Source: Amycolatopsis lexingtonensis (lineage in GTDB: Bacteria > Actinomycetota > Actinomycetes > Mycobacteriales > Pseudonocardiaceae). From it: a stretch of DNA of 64,000 nucleotides. Positions 17,473 to 25,575 of this stretch are shown here, piece after piece. Numbering within the stretch: the first letter of the stretch is position 1; every line of letters begins with the position of its first letter. The notes beneath the pieces were generated by a model. It ran no database searches. It was not told the origin of the DNA and saw only the letters and a list, made by a program, of their open reading frames with translations. Where the stretch lies: contig NZ_JADBEG010000001.1 in NCBI RefSeq assembly GCF_014873755.1, positions 9,708,501 to 9,772,500 of the forward strand. Reading direction: 5' to 3'. The position numbers and the translations under genes are program-made.

Positions 17473-17931
17473 CTAAGCGAGCGGTTCAAGCGTCGTCTTG
17501 CGCAGGTGGCGGAAAACGATCGACGTGCGGAACCCGACGATCTCCCGGCGCAGTGCCAGCCGGTCGGTGAGGAAAGCGTGCAGCGCGTCGATGTCCGGTG
17601 TGGTGACCTCGATCAGGAAATCGTCACTGCCCGCGGTCACGTACACCGAGAGCACTTCCGGCAGTTCGGCGATCGACCGCTGGAAGGAGTCGATGACGGC
17701 CCGGCTCAGCGGCCGCACCTGCGCCGTGACGAGCGCTCGGACGCCGCGGTTGAGGCTCGCCAGGTCGATGTCGGCGTGGTAGCCGCGGATGACGCCGCGC
17801 TCACGCAGCAGCCGGATGCGCTCGAGGCACGTCGAGGGGGCGATGCCGACCTTGCGGGCGATGTCCCGGTTGGTCTGCCGCGCGTCTTCCTGCAGGTGCC
17901 GCACGATCGCCGAATCAAGTTCGTCGAGCAC
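17473..17931 (-). CDS. Lrp/AsnC family transcriptional regulator
   Basis: Amino-acid-responsive regulator of 152 residues, the usual length. The N-terminal helix-turn-helix (about residues 2-60; ARQTNRDIARKVGIAPST) is followed by an AsnC ligand-binding (RAM) domain with VTAGSDDFLIEVTTPDID. The GTG at 17931 is chosen because GGGGAGG lies 5 nt upstream; a longer frame would run into the operator region. It is divergent from a leucine/valine/phenylalanine dehydrogenase gene, the arrangement seen for Bkd- and Ald-type regulators, so it probably controls that gene in response to a branched-chain amino acid. Two inverted repeats in the gap are its candidate sites. Confidence 0.93.
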   Translation of the reverse strand: MLDELDSAIVRHLQEDARQTNRDIARKVGIAPSTCLERIRLLRERGVIRGYHADIDLASLNRGVRALVTAQVRPLSRAVIDSFQRSIAELPEVLSVYVTAGSDDFLIEVTTPDIDALHAFLTDRLALRREIVGFRTSIVFRHLRKTTLEPLA

Positions 17932-17949
17932 CGTGACCTCCCCGTCGAA

Positions 17950-17980
17950 AACGAATTTCGTTCGGTGCGACGTCCGCACC
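17950..17980. promoter_or_regulatory. Candidate Lrp operators between regulator and dehydrogenase
   Basis: Two inverted repeats lie side by side: AACGAATTTCGTT (17950-17962, perfect around a central T) and GGTGCG-5 nt-CGCACC (17964-17980). They occupy the divergent promoter region, the second ending 14 bp before the dehydrogenase -10. Assignment to the Lrp protein is by position. Confidence 0.6.
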
Positions 17981-17994
17981 GCCGACGATCACTC

Positions 17995-18000
17995 TAACTT
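17995..18000 (+). promoter_or_regulatory. -10 element TAACTT, leaderless dehydrogenase mRNA
   Basis: TAACTT ends 8 nt before the ATG of the dehydrogenase, which has no ribosome binding site, so the transcript is probably leaderless. Confidence 0.5.
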
Positions 18001-18008
18001 CGGCGGAC

Positions 18009-19040
18009 ATGACCGCACATGAGCACCTCGTCGCCCGCCGGGGCCGTCGATCCGGCATCACCACGATGGTCGCGATCCATTCGACCGCGCTCGGCCCCGC
18101 CGTCGGCGGCTGCCGCTTCAAGCCCTACGCCACGTTCGAAGAAGCCGTCGGCGACGTCTTGCGCCTGTCGGCGGCCATGACGGCGAAGTGCGCCGTCGCC
18201 GGGCTCGCGTTCGGCGGCGGCAAGAGCGTCATCGCGCCGGAGGTCGGGCGCGTGCTCTCGCCCGAGGAACGCCGGGCCGTCCTGCTCGACCACGCCGACC
18301 TGATCGCCGAGTTCGGCGGCGCGTACCGGGCCGGGCCGGACGTGGGCACCGGCCCGGCCGACATGCTGGTGCTCCGGGAGTCCTCCCCGTACGCGTTCTG
18401 CACGCCCGAGTCCGCGGGCGGAACCGGTTCCTCCAGCGGCCCCACCGCCGTCGGCGTGCTCGCCGCGCTCCGGGCGGCCGGACCGGCGGACCTGACCGGG
18501 CGCCGGGTGGTGATCAGCGGCTACGGCTCCGTGGGCGCGCACCTCGCGGCGAGCCTGCGGGCGGCCGGCGCCGACGTGGTCGTCTCCGACATCGACCCCG
18601 CCAAGCGCGCCGGCGCCGAGAAGAGCGGCTTGACCTGGGCCGAGCCGGAGAAAGCGCTCACCCTGACCGCCGACGTGGTGATCCCGGCCGCGGTCGGCGG
18701 CGTGCTGAGCCCCGAGACGGTGGCCCGGCTCGACACCCCGCTCGTCGTCGGGCCCGCCAACAACCAGCTCACCGACGACGCCGTCGCCGACGACCTGGCC
18801 GCGCGCGGCGTCCTCTGGATCCCCGACTACGTGGCGAGTGCCGGAGGGATCCTCTACACGCTCTCCCGCGAAGCGGAGGGCCTGGATCACGAGGCCGCGC
18901 TCGCCCGCGTCGAGACGATCGAGCAGACCGTGACCGACCTGCTGAGCGCCGCGAAGGCCAACGCGACCACCCCGCTCTACGAGGCGGCCGCGCTGGCCGA
19001 GCGTCGGCTCACTTCTGGTGCGGCGCCACGTATTCCTTAG
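18009..19040 (+). CDS. Leucine/valine/phenylalanine dehydrogenase
   Basis: NAD-dependent amino-acid dehydrogenase (343 residues) that oxidatively deaminates a branched-chain or aromatic amino acid to its 2-oxo acid. The family lysines are present as Lys60 and Lys72 (TAKCAVAGLAFGGGKSVI), matching the two catalytic lysines of Bacillus leucine dehydrogenase; the Rossmann motif is GYGSVG and the C-terminal block is VVGPANNQLT. In actinomycetes the enzyme (Vdh) feeds valine into acyl-CoA precursors for polyketides. Its 3' end overlaps the last 32 bp of the convergent transporter operon, so this region joins uptake and catabolism of the same amino acids. Exact substrate unresolved. Confidence 0.93.
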   Translation: MTAHEHLVARRGRRSGITTMVAIHSTALGPAVGGCRFKPYATFEEAVGDVLRLSAAMTAKCAVAGLAFGGGKSVIAPEVGRVLSPEERRAVLLDHADLIAEFGGAYRAGPDVGTGPADMLVLRESSPYAFCTPESAGGTGSSSGPTAVGVLAALRAAGPADLTGRRVVISGYGSVGAHLAASLRAAGADVVVSDIDPAKRAGAEKSGLTWAEPEKALTLTADVVIPAAVGGVLSPETVARLDTPLVVGPANNQLTDDAVADDLAARGVLWIPDYVASAGGILYTLSREAEGLDHEAALARVETIEQTVTDLLSAAKANATTPLYEAAALAERRLTSGAAPRIP

Positions 19041-20259
19041 CCTCGGGCGCTTCGAACAGCGGCTTGACGTACTTGACGCCGCCCTCGGCCGAAGCGTCCG
19101 GGGTGGCCGCGTACACCTGGCGCGTCGCCGGCGTCCCCGGCTTGGAGAAGTCGAGCGCCGCGACCAGGTTGTCCGTGTTCGCCGACGTCGTCTGCTTCAG
19201 GGCCGCGGAGATGCCGTCGCGCGTGAGGTCCTTGTTCTCGCACGCCTTCTTCAGCACCGCGCCCCACACCTCACCGACGGCGTACCCGTAGGGGACACCG
19301 CCGTTCGGCGTCTCCTTGTACGCGGCCTTGTACTTCGCCGCGACGTCCTTGGCCTTGGGCAGGTCGGCCGAGAACGGGACGCTGCTCGCGACGACCGTGA
19401 GCTTGTCCAGCGCGCCCGCGGCGGGGCTCTTCAGCAGCGCCGGGTCGAACGTCGGGTTGTTGCCCAGCACCGGCACGTTCAGCCCGAGCGCCTTGTTCGC
19501 CGCGACCGCGGACCCGGTCTGCGCGGGCGTGGTGGTCAGCGCGATCAGCTTGACCCCGGCGCCCTTCAGCCCGGTGATGACGTTCGTGAGGTCGCTGTCG
19601 GTCGAGGTGATCTTCACTTCCTTGACCGTCAGGTTGTGCTTCTTCGCGTAGAACTGCGAGCCGCGCAGGCCGTTCTTGCCGTACTCGCCGTCGATGTAGA
19701 CGTGCCCGATCGTGTCGCCGTCCTTCAGCAGTCCCTGCTCCTGCAGGTAGGACAGGCCGTCGATCATCTCCACGTCGTAGGTGGTGCCGACGATCATCAC
19801 GTACGGGTTGTCGAGCAGCTCCGAGGACCACGACGCGGGCGCGGCGACGGCCTTGTCCGAAGCCAGGTTCTGCTTCAGCGCGGCCACCACCGGCGAGCCG
19901 AGCAGCTGCACGAACCCGAGCACCTTCGGCTCGATCTGCGGGTACAGCGTCTTCGCGGTGTCGGCCTTGTAGCCGTGGTCGACCTCTTCGAGCTTGACCT
20001 GCCGGCCGCAGACGCCGCCGGCGGCGTTGAAGTCCTTGGCCCACAGTTCGTTGCCCTGCGTGACGCCGAGGCCGAGGTTCTTGAACACGCCGGACTTGTC
20101 GGTCATCACGCCGAGCGTCACCTCGGTCGCCGTCACCCCCTTGCCGGTCTTGACGCCCGAGCTGTCGGAGCCCGACGAGCCCGAGTCGCCCGCTTTCGTG
20201 CTGCACGCCGAGAGGACGAGGACGGCCGCCAGCGCCGCCGCCAGGTGTGTGCGTTTCAT
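19009..20259 (-). CDS. Branched-chain amino-acid ABC transporter, substrate-binding lipoprotein
   Basis: Periplasmic-type binding protein (416 residues) of a HAAT-family importer. A lipoprotein signal ends in the lipobox LSAC with Cys19 as the acylated residue, followed by a Ser/Gly/Asp linker and a LivK-like Venus-flytrap domain (VTLGVMTDKSGVF, LVAALDFSKP). Start ATG overlaps the stop of the permease gene upstream by 4 bp (ATGA) and has a GGAGGA ribosome binding site. It is the last gene of the five-gene operon and overlaps the convergent dehydrogenase gene by 32 bp, with no terminator between. Ligand (branched-chain amino acid, amide or urea) cannot be fixed from sequence. Confidence 0.93.
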   Translation of the reverse strand: MKRTHLAAALAAVLVLSACSTKAGDSGSSGSDSSGVKTGKGVTATEVTLGVMTDKSGVFKNLGLGVTQGNELWAKDFNAAGGVCGRQVKLEEVDHGYKADTAKTLYPQIEPKVLGFVQLLGSPVVAALKQNLASDKAVAAPASWSSELLDNPYVMIVGTTYDVEMIDGLSYLQEQGLLKDGDTIGHVYIDGEYGKNGLRGSQFYAKKHNLTVKEVKITSTDSDLTNVITGLKGAGVKLIALTTTPAQTGSAVAANKALGLNVPVLGNNPTFDPALLKSPAAGALDKLTVVASSVPFSADLPKAKDVAAKYKAAYKETPNGGVPYGYAVGEVWGAVLKKACENKDLTRDGISAALKQTTSANTDNLVAALDFSKPGTPATRQVYAATPDASAEGGVKYVKPLFEAPEAKEYVAPHQK

Positions 20260-21410
20260 GATTCCTCCGGGGGTTGACGGCGCTGGGTGAGCCGGCGGCC
20301 GATCGCGGCGAGCCCGCCCGGCTCGAACAGCACGACGAGGATGATCGCGGCGCCGTAGACGAACGAGCTGACCAGCACCGGGGTCAGCGCGCCGTCGCCG
20401 GTGCCGGAGAACCAGCCCAGGTCGGCCGAATACAGGGCGAGGACCTGCGGCAGCCCGTCGACGATGAGCGCGCCGACCAGCGCGCCGGGGACCGAGCCGA
20501 GGCCGCCGATGATGACCATCGCCAGGTAGGCGATGGACACGTTGATGCCGTAGGTGCCGAACTCGCTTTCGTCCGGCTTGAGGATGTCGAACCACAGCAC
20601 GGTCATCGCGCCGGCCAGGCCGCCGTAGGCCGACGAGACCGCGAACGCGCCCGCCTTCGCGCGCAGGACGCTGACGCCCATCACCGCGGCCGCGGCTTCG
20701 TTGTCGCGCACCGCCCGCCACGAGCGTCCGACGCGGCCGCGGACGGCGCCTCGCGCGATCACGAACGCCAGCACGGTCAGCAGCAGGAACAGGTACCAGG
20801 TGCGCTCGGCCTGCCGGATCGGCACGCCGAGCAGGCTGATTTCGGGACCGTCGTTGGTGAACGGGAAGCCGAACAGCGAGAACGGCGCCGGCGCGCGCCC
20901 GGTCGACGTCCCGCCGGTGAACTCCTCGGCCGACTGTCCGAAGTAGAGGCCGAGGAACACCAGTGCGAGGGAGGCGACCCCGAGGTAGATGCCGCGCAGC
21001 CGGCCGGCGACCGGGGCGAAGGCCAGGCCCAGCAGGGCCGCGACGGCCACCGCGCCGAGCAGGGACAAGCCCGGGTCGAGGCCGAACCCGATCACGCGGT
21101 CGTCCCCGGTCGGCCCGGACAGCACGGTGTAGGCCGTGCCGCCGGCGAGCAGGAAGAAGGCGTGCGCCAGGGAAAGCTGCCCGGCCTGCCCGACCACCAG
21201 CGTCAGCCCGATCGCGCCGACCGCGCCGATCATCATGTACTGCCCGGCCTTCAGCCAGGCGGCGTCGAGGTAGAGCGGCAGGGCGAGCAGGACCACCAGC
21301 AGGGCCAGCCAGGCGATCGTGCGCACGAGCTTGGCCGGGTTCCGGCGGGGCCGCGGCGGTGCCTGCGGCTCGGCTGGGGCGTCCACTTCGGACACGGCGC
21401 TGTCAGACAC
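20256..21410 (-). CDS. Branched-chain amino-acid ABC transporter permease (LivM type)
   Basis: Inner-membrane permease of 384 residues, LivM-like. After a Pro-rich cytoplasmic N-terminus (about 30 residues) there are some ten hydrophobic segments; characteristic blocks are GLTLVVGQAGQLSLAHAFF, the RGIYLGVASLALVFLGLYF region and RAVRDNEAAAAVMGV, the EAA-like loop that contacts the ATPase. Its 5' end overlaps livH by 8 bp and its 3' end overlaps the binding-protein gene by 4 bp, so the operon is translationally coupled throughout. Confidence 0.94.
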   Translation of the reverse strand: MSDSAVSEVDAPAEPQAPPRPRRNPAKLVRTIAWLALLVVLLALPLYLDAAWLKAGQYMMIGAVGAIGLTLVVGQAGQLSLAHAFFLLAGGTAYTVLSGPTGDDRVIGFGLDPGLSLLGAVAVAALLGLAFAPVAGRLRGIYLGVASLALVFLGLYFGQSAEEFTGGTSTGRAPAPFSLFGFPFTNDGPEISLLGVPIRQAERTWYLFLLLTVLAFVIARGAVRGRVGRSWRAVRDNEAAAAVMGVSVLRAKAGAFAVSSAYGGLAGAMTVLWFDILKPDESEFGTYGINVSIAYLAMVIIGGLGSVPGALVGALIVDGLPQVLALYSADLGWFSGTGDGALTPVLVSSFVYGAAIILVVLFEPGGLAAIGRRLTQRRQPPEES

Positions 21411-22281
21411 GCGTTCGCTCCCTCGTGCCGAACAGCCCCGAGGGCCGCACCACCAGGACGACCAGCATCACCAGGAACACCGCGCTCTTGGAGAAGTCGA
21501 ACGAGACGTACTGCGCGGACAGCGCTTCCACGAGACCGACGACCAAGCCGCCGACCACCGCGCCCGCCGTCGAGTCGAGCCCGCCGAGGATGGCCGCGGG
21601 GAACGCGGCCAGCGCGATCGAGTGCGTCCCGCGGGAAAGGCCGGCGCCGGAGAAGTCCTGCGTGGCGATGAACAGCACGGCCACGCCGGCCAGCAGCCCG
21701 GCGACCAGCCACGCGGTCGCCGTCACGCGGGAGCTGCGGATGCCCATCAGCGCGGCGGCTTCGCGGTTCTCCGCCTGCGCCCGCATGGCCACGCCCCAGT
21801 TCGAGTACTTGAAGGCCAGCCAGAACGCCGTGATCAGCACCGCGGCCACACCCAGTGCGACCAGGTGGGTGCGGAAGAGCGTGATCCCGCCGAGCTGGAA
21901 CGGCTTCGCGTCCCAGGCGCCGCCGAGGAAGGGCAGCGTGACGCCGAGGCGGCGCACGATCTCCTCGGTGACGATCACGTCGACGCCGATGGTGAGCAGC
22001 GCCAGGCTGTTCGCGTCGGCGTGGCGGGACCGGGACAGCAGCAGTCGTTCCACGACCAGGCCGAGCAGCCCGGCCGAGACGATGCCGACCAGCGAAGCGC
22101 CGACCCAGCCGAGCGCGTCCCGCGTAACCACGACGAGGTAGCCGCCGAAGAGCACGAGCGAGCCGTGCGCGAAGTTGACCACTTCGGTGGCCTTGAAGAT
22201 GATCACGAACCCCAGCGCGAGCAACGCGAACACCGCGCCCTTGCCGAGGCCGTTCACCACGAGCTGCAGGAATGTGTTCAC
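21403..22281 (-). CDS. Branched-chain amino-acid ABC transporter permease (LivH type)
   Basis: Inner-membrane permease of 292 residues, LivH-like, with about eight hydrophobic segments. Diagnostic blocks are GLGKGAVFALLALGFVIIFK near the start, NFAHGSLVLFGGYL and RAQAENREAAALMGI, the coupling loop to the ATPases. The GTG start has GGAGG four bases upstream and its first bases overlap the stop of the LivG-type gene (GTGA). It pairs with the LivM-type permease to form the channel. Confidence 0.94.
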   Translation of the reverse strand: MNTFLQLVVNGLGKGAVFALLALGFVIIFKATEVVNFAHGSLVLFGGYLVVVTRDALGWVGASLVGIVSAGLLGLVVERLLLSRSRHADANSLALLTIGVDVIVTEEIVRRLGVTLPFLGGAWDAKPFQLGGITLFRTHLVALGVAAVLITAFWLAFKYSNWGVAMRAQAENREAAALMGIRSSRVTATAWLVAGLLAGVAVLFIATQDFSGAGLSRGTHSIALAAFPAAILGGLDSTAGAVVGGLVVGLVEALSAQYVSFDFSKSAVFLVMLVVLVVRPSGLFGTRERTRV

Positions 22282-23051
22282 GCCGCCTCCGTGCCCAGGT
22301 AGGCCTTGATGACGTCCGGGTCGGACTGGACTTCCGCGGGGGTGCCGTCGGCGATGCGGCGGCCGAAGTCGAGCACGGTGACCCGGTCGGCGATGCCCAT
22401 CACCAGGCCCATGTCGTGCTCCACGAGCAGGATCGAGATGCCCAGCTCGGCGCGGATCCCGCTGATCGTGCCGGCCAGCTCTGCGGTTTCGGCCGCGTTC
22501 ATCCCGGCCGCGGGCTCGTCGAGCAGGAGCAGCACCGGTTCGACGGCGAGCGCGCGGGCGAGGTCGACGCGCTTGACGACGCCGTAGGGGAGCGCGCCCA
22601 CGGGTGCGTCGACGACCGCGCCGAGGCCGAGGAACGCGCAGATCTCCCGCGCGCGGGCGGCGTGCCGCCGTTCGGCGCGGACCGTCCACGGCAGCCGCAG
22701 CCCGATCTCGAGGAAGCCGCCGCGGGTCAGCGCGTGCCTGCCGAGCATGACGTTGTCCAGCACGGTCGAGCCGGCCGACAGCGCGGCGTTCTGGAACGAC
22801 CGCCCGACGCCGAGGCGCGCGAGCTTGTGCGGCGCGAGCCCGGTGAGGTCGGTGTCGCCGAGCCGCACGCGGCCGGCGTTCGCCCGGTAGAGGCCGCTGA
22901 TCACGTTGAAGCAGCTGGACTTCCCGGCGCCGTTCGGCCCGATCAGCGCGTGCAGCGAACCGGGGGCGACGGTGAAGCTGACCTCGTCCAGGGCCCGGAT
23001 CCCGCCGAACCGCAGGGAGACGTCCTCGACGCGCAGTTCCGGCGGCGTCAT
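22278..23051 (-). CDS. Branched-chain amino-acid ABC transporter ATPase (LivG type)
   Basis: Cytoplasmic ATPase of 257 residues. Walker A is GPNGAGKSS, Walker B LLLLDEPAAGMN, and the LivG-specific insert NAALSAGSTVLDNVMLGRH is present. The signature region reads YGVVKRVDLARAL rather than LSGGQ, which is normal for LivG proteins. The ATG at 23051 overlaps the previous stop codon (ATGA) and follows GAGGTGG; a GTG nine bases upstream is an alternative. It works as a heterodimer with the LivF-type ATPase encoded immediately upstream. Confidence 0.95.
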   Translation of the reverse strand: MTPPELRVEDVSLRFGGIRALDEVSFTVAPGSLHALIGPNGAGKSSCFNVISGLYRANAGRVRLGDTDLTGLAPHKLARLGVGRSFQNAALSAGSTVLDNVMLGRHALTRGGFLEIGLRLPWTVRAERRHAARAREICAFLGLGAVVDAPVGALPYGVVKRVDLARALAVEPVLLLLDEPAAGMNAAETAELAGTISGIRAELGISILLVEHDMGLVMGIADRVTVLDFGRRIADGTPAEVQSDPDVIKAYLGTEAA

Positions 23052-23857
23052 CCGGCCCACCTCGACAGGGTCCGGCCGGCGAGCTGCTCGCGCGCGCGTT
23101 CCGCCTCGGCGTCGGCGGTCTCCTGCGACTCGGCGTGCCCGCCGAGGTAGAGCCGCTGGACGTCCTGGCTGGCGGCGAGCTCGGCCGCGGTCCCGGCCAG
23201 CGCCACCCGGCCGACCTCCAGCACCACGGCGTGGTCGGCGACGTTCAGCGCCATCACGGCGTTCTGCTCCACCAGCACCACCGCGGTGCCCTGCTCGTGG
23301 ATCTCCCGGATGGTCCGGCCGATCTGCTCGACGATCTTCGGCGCGAGGCCCAGCGAGGGCTCGTCGAGCAGCAGCAGCTTCGGCGCGGACATCAGCGCGC
23401 GGCCGATCGCCAGCATCTGCTGCTCGCCGCCGGACAGCAGCCCGGCGCGCTGCTTGGCGCGTTCGGTGAGCACCGGGAACAGCTCGTCGACGCGCTTGCG
23501 GGCGGCGGTGCGCTCGGCCGCCGTGCGCGCCCCGATGCCGCCGGCGCGCAGGTTCTCCTCGACGGTCATCCGGGCGAAGACCTGCCGCCCTTCGGGCACG
23601 CCGACGACGCCGAGCCGGACGATCCGGGCGGGGTCGAGCTTGCCGAGCGCGTGCCCGGCGTAGCGGATTTCGCCGCCGTCGATCGCGCCCCGGTGCATGC
23701 GGAGGGTGCCCGAGACGGCTCTGAGAAGAGTGGACTTCCCGGCGCCGTTGCTGCCGAGCACGGCCAGCACGCCGTCGGCGGAAACGTCGAGGTCGATGCC
23801 GTGCAGGGCGGCCGTCGACCGGCCGTACCGCACCCGCAGGCCACGGACGGTCAGCAC
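23048..23857 (-). CDS. Branched-chain amino-acid ABC transporter ATPase (LivF type), first gene of operon
   Basis: Cytoplasmic ATPase of 269 residues. Walker A GSNGAGKST, signature LSGGEQQMLAIGRAL and Walker B LLLLDEPSLGLAP are all intact, followed by VVLVEQNAVMALNVAD, typical of LivF. The GTG start follows GGAGTGAG. It opens the operon LivF-LivG-LivH-LivM-binding protein, an order with the binding protein last. The 219 bp upstream, before a family A repeat, should contain the promoter; I see no clear operator there. Confidence 0.94.
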   Translation of the reverse strand: MLTVRGLRVRYGRSTAALHGIDLDVSADGVLAVLGSNGAGKSTLLRAVSGTLRMHRGAIDGGEIRYAGHALGKLDPARIVRLGVVGVPEGRQVFARMTVEENLRAGGIGARTAAERTAARKRVDELFPVLTERAKQRAGLLSGGEQQMLAIGRALMSAPKLLLLDEPSLGLAPKIVEQIGRTIREIHEQGTAVVLVEQNAVMALNVADHAVVLEVGRVALAGTAAELAASQDVQRLYLGGHAESQETADAEAERAREQLAGRTLSRWAG

Positions 23858-24076
23858 GGACTCACTCCAGGACGCAAGAGGCCTCCTCCACTCGTGTGAC
23901 GTGAGTCACGATCAGTGGCGGTCATCCTGCGTTCACCCGGGGCCCTCGGACACCCCCACCTGGAGACCCCCTGTGCTACGAAACGGACACGGCGGACTCC
24001 GTGAGCGCCTCATCGGGACCTGACAGCGGCCCGGCTCGGCCGGCAACGGTGCGGCGGCTCCCTCGGCGGCTTCGCC

Positions 24077-24135
24077 GACGTCTTGAATGACTCATTCAGG
24101 TCTTCGGAGGTCCTGAATGACTCATTCAAGACGTC
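24077..24135. repeat. Paired palindromes, family A copy 2
   Basis: Two TGAATGACTCATTCA palindromes (24084-24098 and 24114-24128). The whole unit is also a 24-bp inverted repeat opening with GACGTCTTGAATGA, with one central mismatch and an 11-nt loop. The stop codon of the PHP gene lies inside the right palindrome. It probably terminates the PHP transcript before the transporter operon. Confidence 0.88.
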
Positions 24136-24938
24136 CCGGCACCGTCCCGGAGCGCGGCGAAGACCTCGGGGGAGGTGGTGCACTCGCCGAGGCGGACCGG
24201 CTTGCGGTCGCCGTGGAAGTCGCTGGACCCCGTGGTGAGCAGCCCGACTGAAGCGGCCACGTCACGCAGCCGGGCGCGGACCTCCGGAGGCTGCTCCGGA
24301 TGGTCCACCTCGAGCCCGGCGAGCCCGGCCGCGGCCAGCGCTTCCAGCTGGGCGTCCGACACCGAAGCGCGGCGCTTCACCGACCGCGGGTGGGCCAGCA
24401 CCGCGACCCCGCCCGCCGCGCGAACCAGGCCGATCGCGTCCACCGTGGCCAGGACGTGCTTCGGGACGTCGGCGCGGCCGCCGTCGGCGATCCAGTCCGA
24501 GGTGAAGGCGTCGGTGATGCCGACGGCGGCCAGCGCGGCGGCGATGTGCGGCCGGCCGAGCGGTGCGCCACCCGCGATTTCGCGGACTCGCGAGAGGGTG
24601 ATCGGCGCGCCCAGCTCGCGGCAGCGCTCGACCATCCGCTCCCCGCGGCGGTCCCGGTCGGTGCGGATCAGCTCCAGCTCGGCCGCCAGCGCCGCGTGCC
24701 CGGGGTCGACGAACAGCCCGAGCAGGTGCACCTCGGCGTCGTCGAGGCGGCAGGAGATCTCGACGCCGGGGACGAGTTCGATGTCCGAGGCGGCGGAGGC
24801 TTCGGCCAAGCCCGCGAAGGTGTCGTGGTCGGTGAGGGCCAGCACCGTCAGGCCGGCTTCGGCGGCCAGCCGGGGCAGCTCCGACGGCGGCGTCGTCCCG
24901 TCGGAGGCCGTGCTGTGCGCGTGCAGGTCGATCGTCAC
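24126..24938 (-). CDS. PHP domain phosphoesterase (RNase AM/TrpH type)
   Basis: Metal-dependent phosphoesterase of 270 residues. The four PHP motifs are visible: DLHAHSTASDGT at the N-terminus, LTDHDT (about residue 35), PGVEISCR and the late HPRSVK and SSDFHGD blocks that supply metal ligands. Close relatives hydrolyse nucleoside 3',5'-bisphosphates and trim 5' ends of RNA; this activity is inferred by family. The GTG start begins TIDLHAHS, so little could be added upstream. The gene ends inside a palindromic repeat. It is 13 nt downstream of a response-regulator gene on the same strand and could be co-transcribed with it. Confidence 0.92.
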   Translation of the reverse strand: MTIDLHAHSTASDGTTPPSELPRLAAEAGLTVLALTDHDTFAGLAEASAASDIELVPGVEISCRLDDAEVHLLGLFVDPGHAALAAELELIRTDRDRRGERMVERCRELGAPITLSRVREIAGGAPLGRPHIAAALAAVGITDAFTSDWIADGGRADVPKHVLATVDAIGLVRAAGGVAVLAHPRSVKRRASVSDAQLEALAAAGLAGLEVDHPEQPPEVRARLRDVAASVGLLTTGSSDFHGDRKPVRLGECTTSPEVFAALRDGAGTS

Positions 24939-24951
24939 CCGAGGGACGATC

Positions 24952-25575
24952 TCACAGCAGCCCGGCCTCGCTGGCCTTGCCGATCGCCTCGACCCGGTTG
25001 CGCGCGCCCAGCTTGTGCAGCGCCGACTGCAGGTACGTCTTCACCGTGTTGCGCGCCAGCCCCGTCGACTCCGCGATCTCCGGGTTCGTCTGGCCCTGCG
25101 CGGCCAGCCGCAGCACCTCGTACTCCCGGCGGGTCAGGCCGCTGCGGGCCAGCGCGTCCGACCGCTGCCCTTCGTCGGGCAGGATCCGCGGGTCGACGAC
25201 GCGCTCGCCGCGCAGGACCCGCCGCAGCGCCGCCACGAGGTCGGTGCCGGCGACGTCCTTGAGCAGGCAGCCGTGCGCGCCCGAGTCCAGCGCGGCCAGC
25301 ACGCCCTGGTGGTCGCCGTGGGCGGTGAACACCACGATCCGCGCGGCCGGGTGCACGTGCCGCAGCTCGGCGATCACCTCGGGCGCGAGCATGTCCGGCA
25401 GCCGCAGGTCGAGCAGGATGAGGTCGGGCCGCACCTGCGCGACGCGCTGGATCGCCGCCCGCCCGGACTCCGCCGAGCCGGCCACCCGCAGGCACGGGTC
25501 CGAGCGCAGCAGCAGCGTCACACCGTCGCGGACCACCGGGTGGTCGTCGACGACGAACACGGTCGCCGTCGTCAC
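24952..25575 (-). CDS. NarL/LuxR family response regulator
   Basis: Two-component response regulator of 207 residues. The receiver domain has acidic residues near VFVVDDHP, phospho-acceptor Asp56 (LILLDLRLP) and Lys near CLLKDV; the C-terminal LuxR helix-turn-helix spans about residues 140-205 (LTRREYEVLRLAAQGQTNPE then NTVKTYLQSALHKLG). The GTG start overlaps the stop of the histidine kinase gene by 4 bp (GTGA), so both are co-translated. The divergent neighbour, an FAD/Fe-S oxidase, is the obvious candidate target, but no operator could be identified. Confidence 0.95.
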   Translation of the reverse strand: MTTATVFVVDDHPVVRDGVTLLLRSDPCLRVAGSAESGRAAIQRVAQVRPDLILLDLRLPDMLAPEVIAELRHVHPAARIVVFTAHGDHQGVLAALDSGAHGCLLKDVAGTDLVAALRRVLRGERVVDPRILPDEGQRSDALARSGLTRREYEVLRLAAQGQTNPEIAESTGLARNTVKTYLQSALHKLGARNRVEAIGKASEAGLL

